Below are positions 55,982 through 64,000 of a stretch of DNA of 64,000 bases, one piece after another (position 1 is the first letter of the stretch; the number at the start of each line of letters is the position of its first letter). Source of the DNA: Pedobacter psychrotolerans (lineage in GTDB: Bacteria; Bacteroidota; Bacteroidia; Sphingobacteriales; Sphingobacteriaceae). A model generated the notes under the pieces. It did no database searches. It saw nothing but the letters and a program-made list of their open reading frames with translations, and was not told where the DNA came from. The stretch is taken from NCBI RefSeq assembly GCF_004340665.1, contig NZ_SLWO01000009.1:124001-188000 (forward strand), given 5' to 3'. Both the position numbers and the translations under genes were made by a program.

Positions 55982-57277
55982 ATGATGAAAAAATTCTACA
56001 TCACGATATTACTTTTTATATTTATTCAGACAGCGTTTGGACAGAAAGTTTCAACCTTTCAAGACAGCATTTCTACTTATTTTAATGAAATTAAAGATGA
56101 GGCCAAAAAACATCAACAACTGTGGGGAAAAGATTTATATGGTCCGATACTTTTAGTTAATCCGAGTACGAGAAAACTATTTGCAAACTTTCCTGACACA
56201 GCTGGTATTCTTAGGGATGACGACAAAATTTATTCAGGAATTTTACCAAAGGAAGTTAACATTGCAAACACATCTGTCAGCTGGAATGGCAAACGTTGGG
56301 CTATGATAATGCTTCCATTGCCAGCAGATAAACAGGGCAGATTAAATCTACTTGCTCATGAGTTATTTCATGTAAGCCAGCCGGCATTGGGTTTTAAACT
56401 ATTTAATAATGAGAATAACCACCTTGATCAAAAGGATGGAAGAATTTATTTGCGTTTAGAATTAGAAGCACTACAGAATGCTGTACAAACGACAAATGAG
56501 AATAAGCGAAAAATGCATCTTACTGATGCTTTGATTTTTAGAAAATATAGATATTCTCTTTATCCCGGAGCTGATACAACCGAAAATTTATTAGAATTAA
56601 ACGAAGGAATTGCGGAATATACAGGCTTGGTAATTAGTGGAAGGAATGAAAAACAAACTATTGAACATTTTGTAAAAAGCATAAATTCTTTCTTGCGCAA
56701 TCCTACATTTGTACGTTCATTTGCTTATCAAACAACTCCGATCTACGCTTACTTGCTGGCCATCACAAAAAAAAGTTGGAACAGGGAAATAACAGTTAAG
56801 ACTAACCTGACTGACTATTTTATAAAGAAATTTGATTTGTCACTTCCAAATGATTTAAAGAAAGCGACTGATTTACGATTGTATCAATACAATGGAGCGG
56901 TAATTATTTCAGAAGAAAAAGCTAGAGAAGAACAAACCAAGAAAATGATTGCCGAATACAAAAGTAAATTTATTACTCAACCACACTTTGAACTTGTATT
57001 TGAGCAAATGAATGTATCCTTTGACCCAAGGAATTTAATGCCTATAGAAAACAAAGGAACGGTCTATCCGAACATTAGGGTTACGGACAAATGGGGAATA
57101 CTTACTGTTGATAATGGCGCATTAATGAGTATTAGTTGGGACAAAATTTCTGTAACTATTCCTTTAAAGAATGAAAATAATAGTATAACCGGAGATGGGT
57201 GGAAATTGGAGCTTAAAGAAAATTATTCAATAGTAAAAGATGATATTACAGGCAATTACAAACTCACTAAAAAGTAA
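55982..57277 (+). CDS. Exported protein with HExxH zinc-peptidase motif, unknown family
   Basis: 431 aa; start 55982 or the adjacent ATG 55985. Signal peptide FYITILLFIFIQTAFGQ. The motif LLAHELFHVSQPALG near residue 128 is a perfect HExxH (HELFH) zinc-metallopeptidase signature, and a downstream LLELNEGIAEYTGLV supplies a Glu helix typical of the third ligand. The C-terminal 110 residues look like a beta-domain (VYPNIRVTDKWGILTVDNGALMSISW). Probably a periplasmic peptidase or peptidase-like sensor; substrate unknown and not obviously linked to its neighbours. Confidence 0.78.
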   Translation: MMKKFYITILLFIFIQTAFGQKVSTFQDSISTYFNEIKDEAKKHQQLWGKDLYGPILLVNPSTRKLFANFPDTAGILRDDDKIYSGILPKEVNIANTSVSWNGKRWAMIMLPLPADKQGRLNLLAHELFHVSQPALGFKLFNNENNHLDQKDGRIYLRLELEALQNAVQTTNENKRKMHLTDALIFRKYRYSLYPGADTTENLLELNEGIAEYTGLVISGRNEKQTIEHFVKSINSFLRNPTFVRSFAYQTTPIYAYLLAITKKSWNREITVKTNLTDYFIKKFDLSLPNDLKKATDLRLYQYNGAVIISEEKAREEQTKKMIAEYKSKFITQPHFELVFEQMNVSFDPRNLMPIENKGTVYPNIRVTDKWGILTVDNGALMSISWDKISVTIPLKNENNSITGDGWKLELKENYSIVKDDITGNYKLTKK

Positions 57278-57287
57278 AAGTTATTGA

Positions 57288-57467
57288 TATCTGAAAATTA
57301 AGAAATGCGAAGAAATAGATTATGAGGGAGGTTATGATTACCAGATTGCTGATAAAGTGAAGAATAAGAAACAGCGCTACCAAGAACAAATATTTGAAGC
57401 GAATCAATTAGACCGAAAAGTAAAATCCAGAAGAGGGTATTACCTTTTTATGATCTTTTCAAACTAA
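57288..57467 (+). pseudogene. Gene fragment, 59 codons without start
   Basis: An open frame beginning after a stop at 57285-57287, without an initiator, reading KIKKCEEIDYEGGYDYQIAD and then Lys/Arg/Gln-rich sequence before a stop. The amino-acid look is protein-like, but no family is recognised. Likely the tail of a decayed gene. Confidence 0.35.
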
Positions 57468-57578
57468 ACAACTATCCCTAATTCGGAAAGCATGATCAAT
57501 TTCAACTGAGATATATTCACTTACATTTTTAAGTAAGGAACACTTCATTTGCAAAGATAAATTGCAAAGCGTTCGCAT

Positions 57579-57956
57579 CTAAACAATTTTATTGACAAAC
57601 TCTCCTTTTTCAGAGGCGATCTGATTTCCCCACTCTACGATTGCTTTTAATACTGGCATAAGTGTTCTGCCGAAGTCTGTCAGGCTATAAATAACCTTAA
57701 TAGGTGGCTTTTTACCAAATACTTTCCGTGCTATCAATCCATCTTTTTCTAATTGCTTCAACTGCAAACTCAGCGTCATTTCGGTAATATCTGGCACCTC
57801 TTTTCGGAGCTCGCTATACCGTTTTTCAGCATCTTGTAAATGATACAGAATCACTGTCTTCCACTTACCGCCAATTAGGTCCATTGCCAAACTTACGGTA
57901 CAAGGGTAAACCTTTTCCTGTAGTTTGATATAATCACCAATACACTCTGTCTTCAT
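57579..57956 (-). CDS. HxlR-family transcriptional regulator
   Basis: 125 aa winged-helix regulator. CTVSLAMDLIGGKWKTVILYHLQDAEKRYSELRKEVP, MTLSLQLKQLEKDGLIARKVF and VIYSLTDFGRTLMPVLKAIVEWG are classic HxlR blocks. The Cys in YPCTVSLAMDLIGGKW is at the position used for redox or electrophile sensing in relatives such as YodB. Divergent, 86 bp apart, from an NAD(P)H-dependent oxidoreductase, which is its likely target. Confidence 0.93.
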   Translation of the reverse strand: MKTECIGDYIKLQEKVYPCTVSLAMDLIGGKWKTVILYHLQDAEKRYSELRKEVPDITEMTLSLQLKQLEKDGLIARKVFGKKPPIKVIYSLTDFGRTLMPVLKAIVEWGNQIASEKGEFVNKIV

Positions 57957-57973
57957 CTGTTTTTTATTTACAC

Positions 57974-58019
57974 CTATCCATTTTGATAGTTATTGCAGAT
58001 GCAATTTACTATAAATAGT
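57974..58019. promoter_or_regulatory. Candidate HxlR operators in the divergent region
   Basis: Two palindromes: CTATC-N6-GATAG at 57974-57989 and the perfect ACTAT-AA-ATAGT at 58008-58019. Both lie between the divergent regulator and oxidoreductase genes. Protein binding is inferred. Confidence 0.45.
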
Positions 58020-58042
58020 TTTGCTACTCAAATAATTATAGT

Positions 58043-58588
58043 ATGTCATTAATAATATTAGCACACCCGGCCTTTGATACATCTTTTGCGAACAAAACGA
58101 TTATCGATGAATTAAAGAAAAGCAATAACGATATTGAAATCAGAAATATCCATGAGTTATATCCTGATTACAAAATTGATTCAAAAGCAGAACAGGAAGC
58201 CCTGTTGCGGCACAAGACTATAATTTTCCAATATCCGTTTTATTGGTACAATATGCCAGCGATATTAAAGCAATGGTTTGATGTGGTATTTGAATACCAG
58301 TTTGCTTACGGCTCAAAGGGCGACAAATTAAAAGGCAAAAACTTTATACCCAGTTTTACTGTAGGAGCCCCCGAAAATGGATATAGAACATTAGCAGAGC
58401 ATCATTTTAGGATAAATGAATTTTGTAAAAATATTGAACAAACTGCATATTACGCTCAAATGAATTATATAGAACCCATTTATTTTCATGGCACTTCTTT
58501 AGCAGCAGGTTTTACAAAGGAAGAAGTAACCAGGAAAGCAATAGAACATGCTAAGAAATTGATAGCCCTTTTAAATGACTTACCATAA
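58043..58588 (+). CDS. NAD(P)H-dependent quinone oxidoreductase (KefF/MdaB-like)
   Basis: 181 aa flavodoxin-fold reductase. SLIILAHPAFDTSFANKTI gives the FMN phosphate loop, YPFYWYNMPAILKQWFDVVF the central conserved block, and KNFIPSFTVGAPENGY the next flavin loop. Members reduce quinones or electrophiles with two electrons. Its divergence from an HxlR regulator suggests induction by quinone or aldehyde stress. A terminator follows at 58651. Confidence 0.93.
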   Translation: MSLIILAHPAFDTSFANKTIIDELKKSNNDIEIRNIHELYPDYKIDSKAEQEALLRHKTIIFQYPFYWYNMPAILKQWFDVVFEYQFAYGSKGDKLKGKNFIPSFTVGAPENGYRTLAEHHFRINEFCKNIEQTAYYAQMNYIEPIYFHGTSLAAGFTKEEVTRKAIEHAKKLIALLNDLP

Positions 58589-58650
58589 CGACACCTGTTG
58601 ACGCAACTCAGAATAGTATAAATTAATGATTGCTAAGGACTATAAACAAA

Positions 58651-58684
58651 AAATGCCTTAAACATATAGTTTAAGGCATTTTAA
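58651..58684 (+). terminator. Terminator of the oxidoreductase gene
   Basis: A perfect stem AAATGCCTTAAAC / GTTTAAGGCATTT with a short loop, 63 bp after the stop. The symmetrical AT ends may let it work in both directions. Confidence 0.82.
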
Positions 58685-59217
58685 TGTATTTTGATTATAC
58701 ATTGGCGGGGAATCTGATTATCCACTGCAACATCTACAGGAACTTTTCAGAATAATCAGGGGAAATATATAAGAATAAGAAACGAATGGAAGGCGATCAG
58801 TAGGAAGATTGGATTTATGTGTCTCATTGTTAAGTTGTAATGGAATTCACAAGCGGCATCTGGGTTGATGGTTTGTAATATTCAAAATTCGAAACAAATA
58901 GGAGGTTCCAGCATTAAAGTTCGTCAAATCCAGCGATTCATTTTTTGTCTCTGTACAGTTCAATAATTAAGCTTGAATAGCACCTTCAATAATTACTCCT
59001 CCCGAGCCTTACGTCTTTAACACTTTTCTTAATTAATGAATGATCTTCAAAATACCTTACAGAACTGTGACAAGCCTATACTATGCTCACTAACTGCAAA
59101 CTTATCTGTACACGAATTATAAAATTAATATGCATGTACATCATGCACTCTTAATATCATTATTTTAAAAATTTGAGGTTTCATGGCTAGATAAGCCCGT
59201 TTCGTAATCTTCTTTAG
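58685..59217. other. Intergenic region, nothing recognised
   Basis: 533 bp between convergent genes. No coding frame, repeat array or RNA was recognised. Confidence 0.4.
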
Positions 59218-60342
59218 CTAAGTAGGGAGGTTAACCTTTTTTCCTGTTTTCACGGCCTGATAGATGCTATCAATGATTTTAAGATCTTTCAAACCTTCCT
59301 CGCCGTTCACATCAACCACTGGCTTTTTATCTTCAAAAATAATAGTTGCCATTTCATCCATTTGTATAGTTTGATGAGTAGTTACAGGCTGTGTGAGTTC
59401 ACCTTTATGTGTTCTGCCCTTAATCGGACCATAACCAGTAGAAGGTTGCATTTCTGCAAATCCTTTATCACCACTCATAAAAAATCTATCCAGATGATTG
59501 ATATTGTAGCTAGACAAGCACGACGCTATGGCACCGTTTGGAAAACCCAATTGAAACTGTATGGTTTCATCCACACCTTCTTTAAACTTTATTGGGTCGG
59601 TCTTAGTTTCCTGAGCTGTTACCCAAATTGGCTCTTCGCCCACCATATATCTTGCCCCGTTGATTGCATAGATTCCAATATCCATCATTGATCCTCCGCC
59701 TGCCAGCGCTTTGTTTAATCGCCACTGCCCGGGATCGCCTGCTTTAAAGCCACATTGTCCCTGGAAAAACATGATCTTACCGAAGTCACCCGCATTTCTC
59801 ATTCGGATCACCTCCAGCGTTTGGGGTTCAAAATGCATTCTGTAGCCAACCAGTAGCTTTACATTTGCTTTTTTACAAGCGTCGATCATCTCCTGTCCCT
59901 CTTTGGCATTTAAGGCCATCGGCTTCTCGCATATAGCATGTTTCCCTGCTGCTGCTACGCGGATAACCTGACTATGGTGCAGTGCGTTTGGAGTAATTAC
60001 GTAAATTGCATCTATATCCGGATTATTTTTTACCTCATCGAAGTTGTTATAATTATAGCAATTCTTTTCCGGGATGTTGTACTTCGTTTGCCATTCTTTA
60101 ATTTTTGATGGCGTACCACTAATTACACCAACCAGCTTCGCTTTGGTACAGGCTTTCATTGCTTCTGCTACCCGGGTTCCATATCCACCTAAACCCATGA
60201 TGGCTACCCTAAGTACCTTACCTTCGTAAGGCTGTTCAGTTTGATTAGGAGCGTTAGCAAATGCTGTTACAGAACTTAACTGCAGCATTAATGCTGATAC
60301 ACCCATTTTTTGCAGAAAATCTCTTCTAGTATTCATATTCAT
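59218..60342 (-). CDS. Tat-exported Gfo/Idh/MocA oxidoreductase
   Basis: 374 aa; initiation at 60342 or 60336 (MNTRRDFLQ). A twin-arginine signal (TRRDFLQKMGVSALMLQLSS...AFANA) targets it, folded with cofactor, to the periplasm. Rossmann loop VAIMGLGGYGTRVAEAM, catalytic EKP in HAICEKPMALN, and GGSMMDIGIYAINGARYM in the second domain. Resembles glucose-fructose oxidoreductase-like enzymes common in Bacteroidota. Unlike the oxidoreductase at 2437, the EKP motif is intact. Substrate unknown; monocistronic. Confidence 0.93.
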   Translation of the reverse strand: MNMNTRRDFLQKMGVSALMLQLSSVTAFANAPNQTEQPYEGKVLRVAIMGLGGYGTRVAEAMKACTKAKLVGVISGTPSKIKEWQTKYNIPEKNCYNYNNFDEVKNNPDIDAIYVITPNALHHSQVIRVAAAGKHAICEKPMALNAKEGQEMIDACKKANVKLLVGYRMHFEPQTLEVIRMRNAGDFGKIMFFQGQCGFKAGDPGQWRLNKALAGGGSMMDIGIYAINGARYMVGEEPIWVTAQETKTDPIKFKEGVDETIQFQLGFPNGAIASCLSSYNINHLDRFFMSGDKGFAEMQPSTGYGPIKGRTHKGELTQPVTTHQTIQMDEMATIIFEDKKPVVDVNGEEGLKDLKIIDSIYQAVKTGKKVNLPT

Positions 60343-60601
60343 TCTGTGGCTAATTACCCATTCAGCAAAATATGCGATTACCCGTATTTGCCGCTTAATT
60401 GATTGATTTACACTATATAATCTAACACTAATCTGTTATGTTTAGTTTTCGCCATATGATTTGTGGATTGGTTTTGGTGAGATCAGCTGTAGGCCAATAG
60501 GTTTATTGCTCAATTAAATTTAGTGAGATGGGGGTAATCACTTCTGGTTTTTCCACTTAAAGGCTGAAGTGAAATTTAAGGTTTACATGCTATAAAGAAA
60601 A

Positions 60602-61222
60602 TTAAGCTCTTGCTATGATTCGTTGGCTGATCAGCCACATGGCTTCGAACAGTTTAACCAGTTGTTCATAAACGATAATGACCTCTGTTTTAGTCAAACC
60701 TTCTTCCATGAAGGAATTGCTTAGGGCATCGTGTAGCCAAATGTTAAGGATCTTTCTATAACCTTCTGGTTTATGGATCCTGAATATTTTCTTGATCACT
60801 GATGCTGGCCTGATAATCTCCCGGATGCTCAGGTTTCCGGGATAGTCCTCAAGGTTTTTCCTTTCCAATTTGATGTGCCATTTGGCAATGTCGATTTCGT
60901 CTTCGCTGTTAATCTTGATTTGGCCAAACTTTTTGCCTTTTAACAGCCAGGCGGCTTCGATCAGCTTGATGATGAGTTCATAATGGTAGAGCAGGCTGGA
61001 GGCATCACCATTTTTATGTGCTTCGGAAGCAAAAGCCGCATCATTGCGCCATTGTTTCAACAGCCTTAAATGACCGGGCAGCCGTGAAGAAATGAAAAAA
61101 TCATGTAACACGCTGATCGGATCTGTGATTTCATCCTGGTTATTGACCGAAAAAGGAAAGACAAACAAAGATCTGGCAGATGCTTTAAAGATAGCTCCTG
61201 AAACCGTTTCCAGTTGGTGCAC
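60602..61222 (-). CDS. Hypothetical helical protein; start uncertain
   Basis: Up to 206 aa, mostly helical, with a Trp-rich repeat-like pattern (LLYHYELIIKLIEAAWLLKGKKFG near the middle; VIIVYEQLVKLFEAMWLISQRI at the end), suggesting two related helical halves. No family is recognised. The first 40 or so residues from ATG 61222 are antisense to an XRE-like gene and probably not native. The protein-like sequence begins near VLHDFFISSRLPGHLR, where only a GTG is available. The true start may be lost or non-ATG. Confidence 0.6.
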   Translation of the reverse strand: MHQLETVSGAIFKASARSLFVFPFSVNNQDEITDPISVLHDFFISSRLPGHLRLLKQWRNDAAFASEAHKNGDASSLLYHYELIIKLIEAAWLLKGKKFGQIKINSEDEIDIAKWHIKLERKNLEDYPGNLSIREIIRPASVIKKIFRIHKPEGYRKILNIWLHDALSNSFMEEGLTKTEVIIVYEQLVKLFEAMWLISQRIIARA

Positions 61223-61316
61223 AAATTCTGCTCAACTTTCAATAAAGAAATTATTTGAAGTAGCTATATATCTAAATATCGAGGCAGGAGATTTATTGGT
61301 CTCTTCTAAAAAATAA
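61092..61316 (+). CDS. Small XRE-type helix-turn-helix protein, possibly 5'-truncated
   Basis: 74 aa. From about residue 17, LLTEKGKTNKDLADALKIAPETVSSWCTNSAQLSIKKLFEVAIYLNIEAGDLL is a complete Cro/CI-type HTH with recognition helix. The first 16 residues (MKKSCNTLIGSVISSW) are unusual for the family and overlap the opposite-strand gene's 5' end. Either the gene uses this start or its own 5' end was lost in a rearrangement at about 61130-61140. Confidence 0.6.
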   Translation: MKKSCNTLIGSVISSWLLTEKGKTNKDLADALKIAPETVSSWCTNSAQLSIKKLFEVAIYLNIEAGDLLVSSKK

Positions 61317-61758
61317 TGAGTAATTGGATTTGTTTTTGATCTGTTATACATGTGCTTCGTTTTAAAAGCATAGCTATAATTTTCGTATCCTGGCCACTAA
61401 TTAGTTTCATAAAATCAAATGATGCATATAAATTTTTCTATCATATGCTGTAAGCGGTATCGGTTAGGAGATGTATAAGCCGAGAAGTCATCATGTAGCT
61501 AAAAGCAACACCTTGTCCATAAATGCTACAAATCTGTCAATGTCATTATATTAATACAAAAATAATTTTATTTTGGATACATTTTATATGCGGCTAAAAT
61601 GTGCGTTTTTACGGTCACAGGCCCATTTTATGGATTGCAAGTATTGCTTACCTATTAAAAATGAGCGATATACATCATAATTGGCTTAATTTTTGGTTTA
61701 TATTAGTTGTAGCGTAAGCTACAGATAACCAAATTTTTAACCTTTAAATTTAGAAACT
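61317..61758. other. Leader of tssD with a 5' hairpin
   Basis: 442 bp with no gene. TGTAGC-GTAA-GCTACA (61708-61723) is a perfect 6-bp stem with a tetraloop, flanked by TTGGTT and AACCAA that can extend it. It lies 36 bp before the tssD start and may stabilise the abundant hcp-type mRNA. Confidence 0.5.
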
Positions 61759-62154
61759 ATGGCTTTCAAGGCTAGACTGAATTTTTCGGGCAAGGAGTAC
61801 GATGTACTTCATTGTTCCTATGCACTGAACCGCGATGTAGATGCTAAAGGAAGACCTTCTTCCGGAGTTTACGGCGGTACCATTGATATTGAGATCGAGT
61901 CAACCGAAGACACCTCAATTATCGAAGCGATGGTAAACAACCAGTACAAACCCATTACCGGAACCCTTCTGATTAAAAAATCTGAAGAAGATGCCAAAAT
62001 GAAAGAAGTTGATTTTGAAGATGGCTACATTGTGAAGTATTCCGAAGGAATCAACATTGTAGGTGATCACCCGATGACGCTTAAGTTCCAGATCTCAGCC
62101 AGAAAGCTGAAACTCGGAAATGCAGAGCATCTAAACGATTGGCCTAAAGCGTAG
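61759..62154 (+). CDS. tssD: Type VI secretion tube protein TssD (Hcp), copy 1
   Basis: 131 aa Bacteroidota-type Hcp that stacks as hexameric rings to form the secreted tube of the T6SS. Recognised by MAFKARLNFSGKEYDVLHCSYALNRDVD, SSGVYGGTIDIEIES, MVNNQYKPITG, FEDGYIVKYSEG and ARKLKLGNAEH. No signal peptide, as expected. About three quarters identical to the second copy by eye. The last residues are WPKA in both. Confidence 0.93.
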   Translation: MAFKARLNFSGKEYDVLHCSYALNRDVDAKGRPSSGVYGGTIDIEIESTEDTSIIEAMVNNQYKPITGTLLIKKSEEDAKMKEVDFEDGYIVKYSEGINIVGDHPMTLKFQISARKLKLGNAEHLNDWPKA

Positions 62155-62348
62155 ATGAAGTGATTGTTTAGGGTTTAGTGCCTTTAATTGGTTTAGTATA
62201 GTTTAGGGTTTAGTATTGTTTAAATTGTAATTTAATCTAACCTCTATAACCCATCTAAACATTTTCAGGTTCTTACGAACTAACCGCCTGAACACAAAAC
62301 CCATCTCACCACAATTCATTTTTTCAAAAACATTTAAAACTTAAAACA
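62155..62348. other. Spacer between the two tssD genes
   Basis: 194 bp with several TTTAGGGTTTAG/GGTTTAGT words (62166-62215) and no terminator-like hairpin. The two tssD genes may be read through or separately transcribed. Confidence 0.4.
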
Positions 62349-62744
62349 ATGGCATTTAAAACCAGATTAACATTAGGTTCAAAAGAATTTGATGTTTTAC
62401 AGTGCAGCTTTTCATTAAACAGAGATGTAGACGCTAAGGGTCGTCCATCATCAGGAGTATACGGTGGAACCATCAATATTGAAATCGAGTCTACAGAAGA
62501 TACTTCAGTAATCGAATCGATGGTTAATAACCAGTATAAGCCACAGGCGGGAACCATTACCTTCAAAAAGGGAGAAGAAGACGCTAAAATGAAGGAATTA
62601 ACCTTCGAGGATGGTTACATTATTCAATACAGTGAAGGTATCGCTGTAAATGACAACACCCCGATGACGCTTACTTTCGTGGTTTCAGCCAGAAAACTCA
62701 AACTGGGTAATGCAGAGCACGAAAATGATTGGCCAAAAGCTTAA
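62349..62744 (+). CDS. tssD: Type VI secretion tube protein TssD (Hcp), copy 2
   Basis: 131 aa paralogue of the preceding gene with the same framework (SSGVYGGTINIEIES, MVNNQYKPQAG, FEDGYIIQYSEG, ARKLKLGNAEH). Differences cluster in residues 5-22, 66-75 and 85-115, which in Hcp proteins include surface strands and loops, so the copies may prefer different effectors or VgrG partners. Strong terminator 20 bp downstream. Confidence 0.93.
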   Translation: MAFKTRLTLGSKEFDVLQCSFSLNRDVDAKGRPSSGVYGGTINIEIESTEDTSVIESMVNNQYKPQAGTITFKKGEEDAKMKELTFEDGYIIQYSEGIAVNDNTPMTLTFVVSARKLKLGNAEHENDWPKA

Positions 62745-62764
62745 TTCTCAAAATATTATAAGCT

Positions 62765-62794
62765 AAAAGTGACTGGTTATGCCAGTCGCTTTTT
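62765..62794 (+). terminator. Terminator after tssD copy 2
   Basis: Stem AAAAGTGACTGG / CCAGTCGCTTTT (one mismatch) with a short loop, followed by TTAGTTTT. It separates the tssD pair from vgrG. Confidence 0.85.
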
Positions 62795-63038
62795 AGTTTT
62801 ATAATATTTCCTTTTTAAAAAAATAATGCAAATTTAAATTAACACGCTGCTCATGTCCCCGTTAACCAGATATTGCATCTCGATATACATATACGCAGCT
62901 TTTAGCAGTTGCGGATTGAACGTTATATAGCATTTCACTTATAGATGAAATGCAAGTCATTTCATTTTACATTGGTAAAAGGCACAGCAATAAAATTGGG
63001 GTTTCCTCATTCTTGTTGCCACCAATCTTGAAACAAAT

Positions 63039-64000
63039 ATGGAACAAAAACTCATTACCGAAATTAATATAGAAGATAAGGCCATTACCCATTTTGCCTC
63101 CTTCAGCCTTCAGCAGGAATTTAACAGTCACCATTATTTTGAACTGAGGTTTAACCATGATCAAATGGGAGCACCGGGCTTAATTAACCTGGATGACAGT
63201 CGCGGTTTTGTAGGCAAAACCTTAACCGCATCCTTTGGATATTCCCAGGAGCAGCTTCAAAATTTTTCAGGTTTGGTTACCCGGGTAGAACTGGCACAAA
63301 GCCATGGCTATCACGGTGTGTTAATTGTAAGCGGCTATAGCCCAACCATTTTAATAGACCGTGGCCAAGACCTGGGTTCCTACCTGGATAAAGACTTAAA
63401 TACAATTGTCAAACTGGCCACTAATGAAACCCCGGCGAACGATTTGAAAATTGTTGCGAATGCCAGCCGCCAGTCCAACATAGATTACCTCATTCAGTAC
63501 AAGGAAAGCGATTGGGAATTTTTGAACCGCTTATCAGCAGAATACCACGAATGGTTGTATTATGATGGTCAGCAACTGAATTTCGGAAAGCCTGATGAAC
63601 AAAAAGATATCGCTTTATTTTATGGCCGGGATGTGCATAACCTGCAATATGCCATGGAGGTTTCGCCTATTAAAAATAAACGTTTTGCCTATAATCCCAA
63701 GCAGGATGAAATGCTGCAAAGCGAAAGCAGTGGCAAAACGAATAGCAATCCCGATCTGGCACATGCCATCCAGGCTTCTAATGCCATGTATAGCAAAACC
63801 TTTAACCAGCCTTCGCTCATTAGGGTTGACAACAGTGGCGACATTAAAAGCCATGTAGAGAATGAAGAAAAAGCGCACATCAGTGAACTGTTAAAGGTTA
63901 ATGCCAGTGGCGATAATGCCGAGCTTGGCATTGGCACATTGGCTGAAATTACCATGAGCATCAGGCAGGAGATTGCCTTTGCCACCGAAAGCCTGGGTCG
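63039..64000 (+). CDS. vgrG: Type VI secretion spike protein VgrG, cut by the window edge
   Basis: The open frame starts at ATG 63039 and runs off the end of the window (320 codons seen, no stop). The N-terminus (MEQKLITEINIEDKAITHFASFSLQQEFNSHHYFELRF) and later DYLIQYKESDWEFLNRLSAEYHEWLYYDGQQLNFG match the phage tail-hub (gp27/GPD-like) domain of Bacteroidota VgrG proteins; the latter is the classic QYxESDxxFLxRL motif. The gp5-like OB-fold/needle and any effector fusion lie beyond the window. It caps the Hcp tube made by the two upstream genes. Confidence 0.93.
   Translation, partial: MEQKLITEINIEDKAITHFASFSLQQEFNSHHYFELRFNHDQMGAPGLINLDDSRGFVGKTLTASFGYSQEQLQNFSGLVTRVELAQSHGYHGVLIVSGYSPTILIDRGQDLGSYLDKDLNTIVKLATNETPANDLKIVANASRQSNIDYLIQYKESDWEFLNRLSAEYHEWLYYDGQQLNFGKPDEQKDIALFYGRDVHNLQYAMEVSPIKNKRFAYNPKQDEMLQSESSGKTNSNPDLAHAIQASNAMYSKTFNQPSLIRVDNSGDIKSHVENEEKAHISELLKVNASGDNAELGIGTLAEITMSIRQEIAFATESLG

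Noticed and set aside
62166-62215. TTTAGGG telomere-like repeats
   Set aside because: Only a few imperfect copies in an ordinary 194-bp spacer; no sign of a replicon end.

Overview
The window looks like a chromosomal segment of a Bacteroidota bacterium of the Sphingobacteriaceae, probably Pedobacter or a close relative. The evidence is a SusC/SusD pair, a NUDIX-type AraR-like regulator, lipoproteins ending in SSC or MSC, very weak Shine-Dalgarno sites, AT-rich spacers, Bacteroidota-type Hcp (TssD) and VgrG proteins, and abundant short interspersed repeats. No rRNA gene, CRISPR array or intact transposase was found.

1-15.7 kb: a plus-strand carbohydrate and organic-acid locus. A translationally coupled set (CoA-transferase, a solute-binding-protein homologue without signal peptide, a Gfo/Idh/MocA oxidoreductase, a MaoC hydratase) is followed by a FucP-type permease, three secreted hydrolases (GH106-like rhamnosidase, SASA acetylesterase, DUF5703/GH95-like protein), an SDR and a zinc alcohol dehydrogenase. 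Together they suggest uptake and oxidation of a deoxysugar or O-acetylated, rhamnose-containing glycan. 16-21 kb: a VapD-type toxin module between two direct repeats, then the minus-strand araB-araD-araA operon. 21.5-27.6 kb: a CDGSH protein, a SusCD pair and a seven-copy tandem repeat.

27.6-39.4 kb: a minus-strand block. sbcD and sbcC run directly into a three-gene set that looks like a Lamassu/ABC-three-component anti-phage system: a Cap4-like nuclease, a small middle component and an SMC/Rad50-like ATPase. This is the most interesting system in the window. 40.9-44.9 kb: a small, decaying integrative element in the 3' end of tRNA-Lys, with an intact 20-bp duplication, inverted arm-type sites, a truncated integrase and an AraC plus MFS cargo.

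45-49.6 kb: AraR-like regulator, HAD phosphatase/mutase-like gene, a divergent secreted aldose 1-epimerase and an FMN-dependent L-lactate-type dehydrogenase. The araB and epimerase leaders share a palindrome (AATCGT-N7-ACG half-sites), so the arabinose genes probably form one regulon. 50.5-60.3 kb: ordinary accessory genes, including a CPBP protease, a serine hydrolase, a LytS/LytTR two-component pair, an HELFH metallopeptidase-like protein, a divergent HxlR/oxidoreductase pair and a Tat-exported oxidoreductase. 60.6-64 kb: an odd head-to-head junction of two small genes, then two tssD genes and the 5' part of vgrG, belonging to a Bacteroidota (T6SS-iii) type VI secretion system.

All calls were made by eye from sequence. 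Identities, substrates and motif matches have not been tested by database search.
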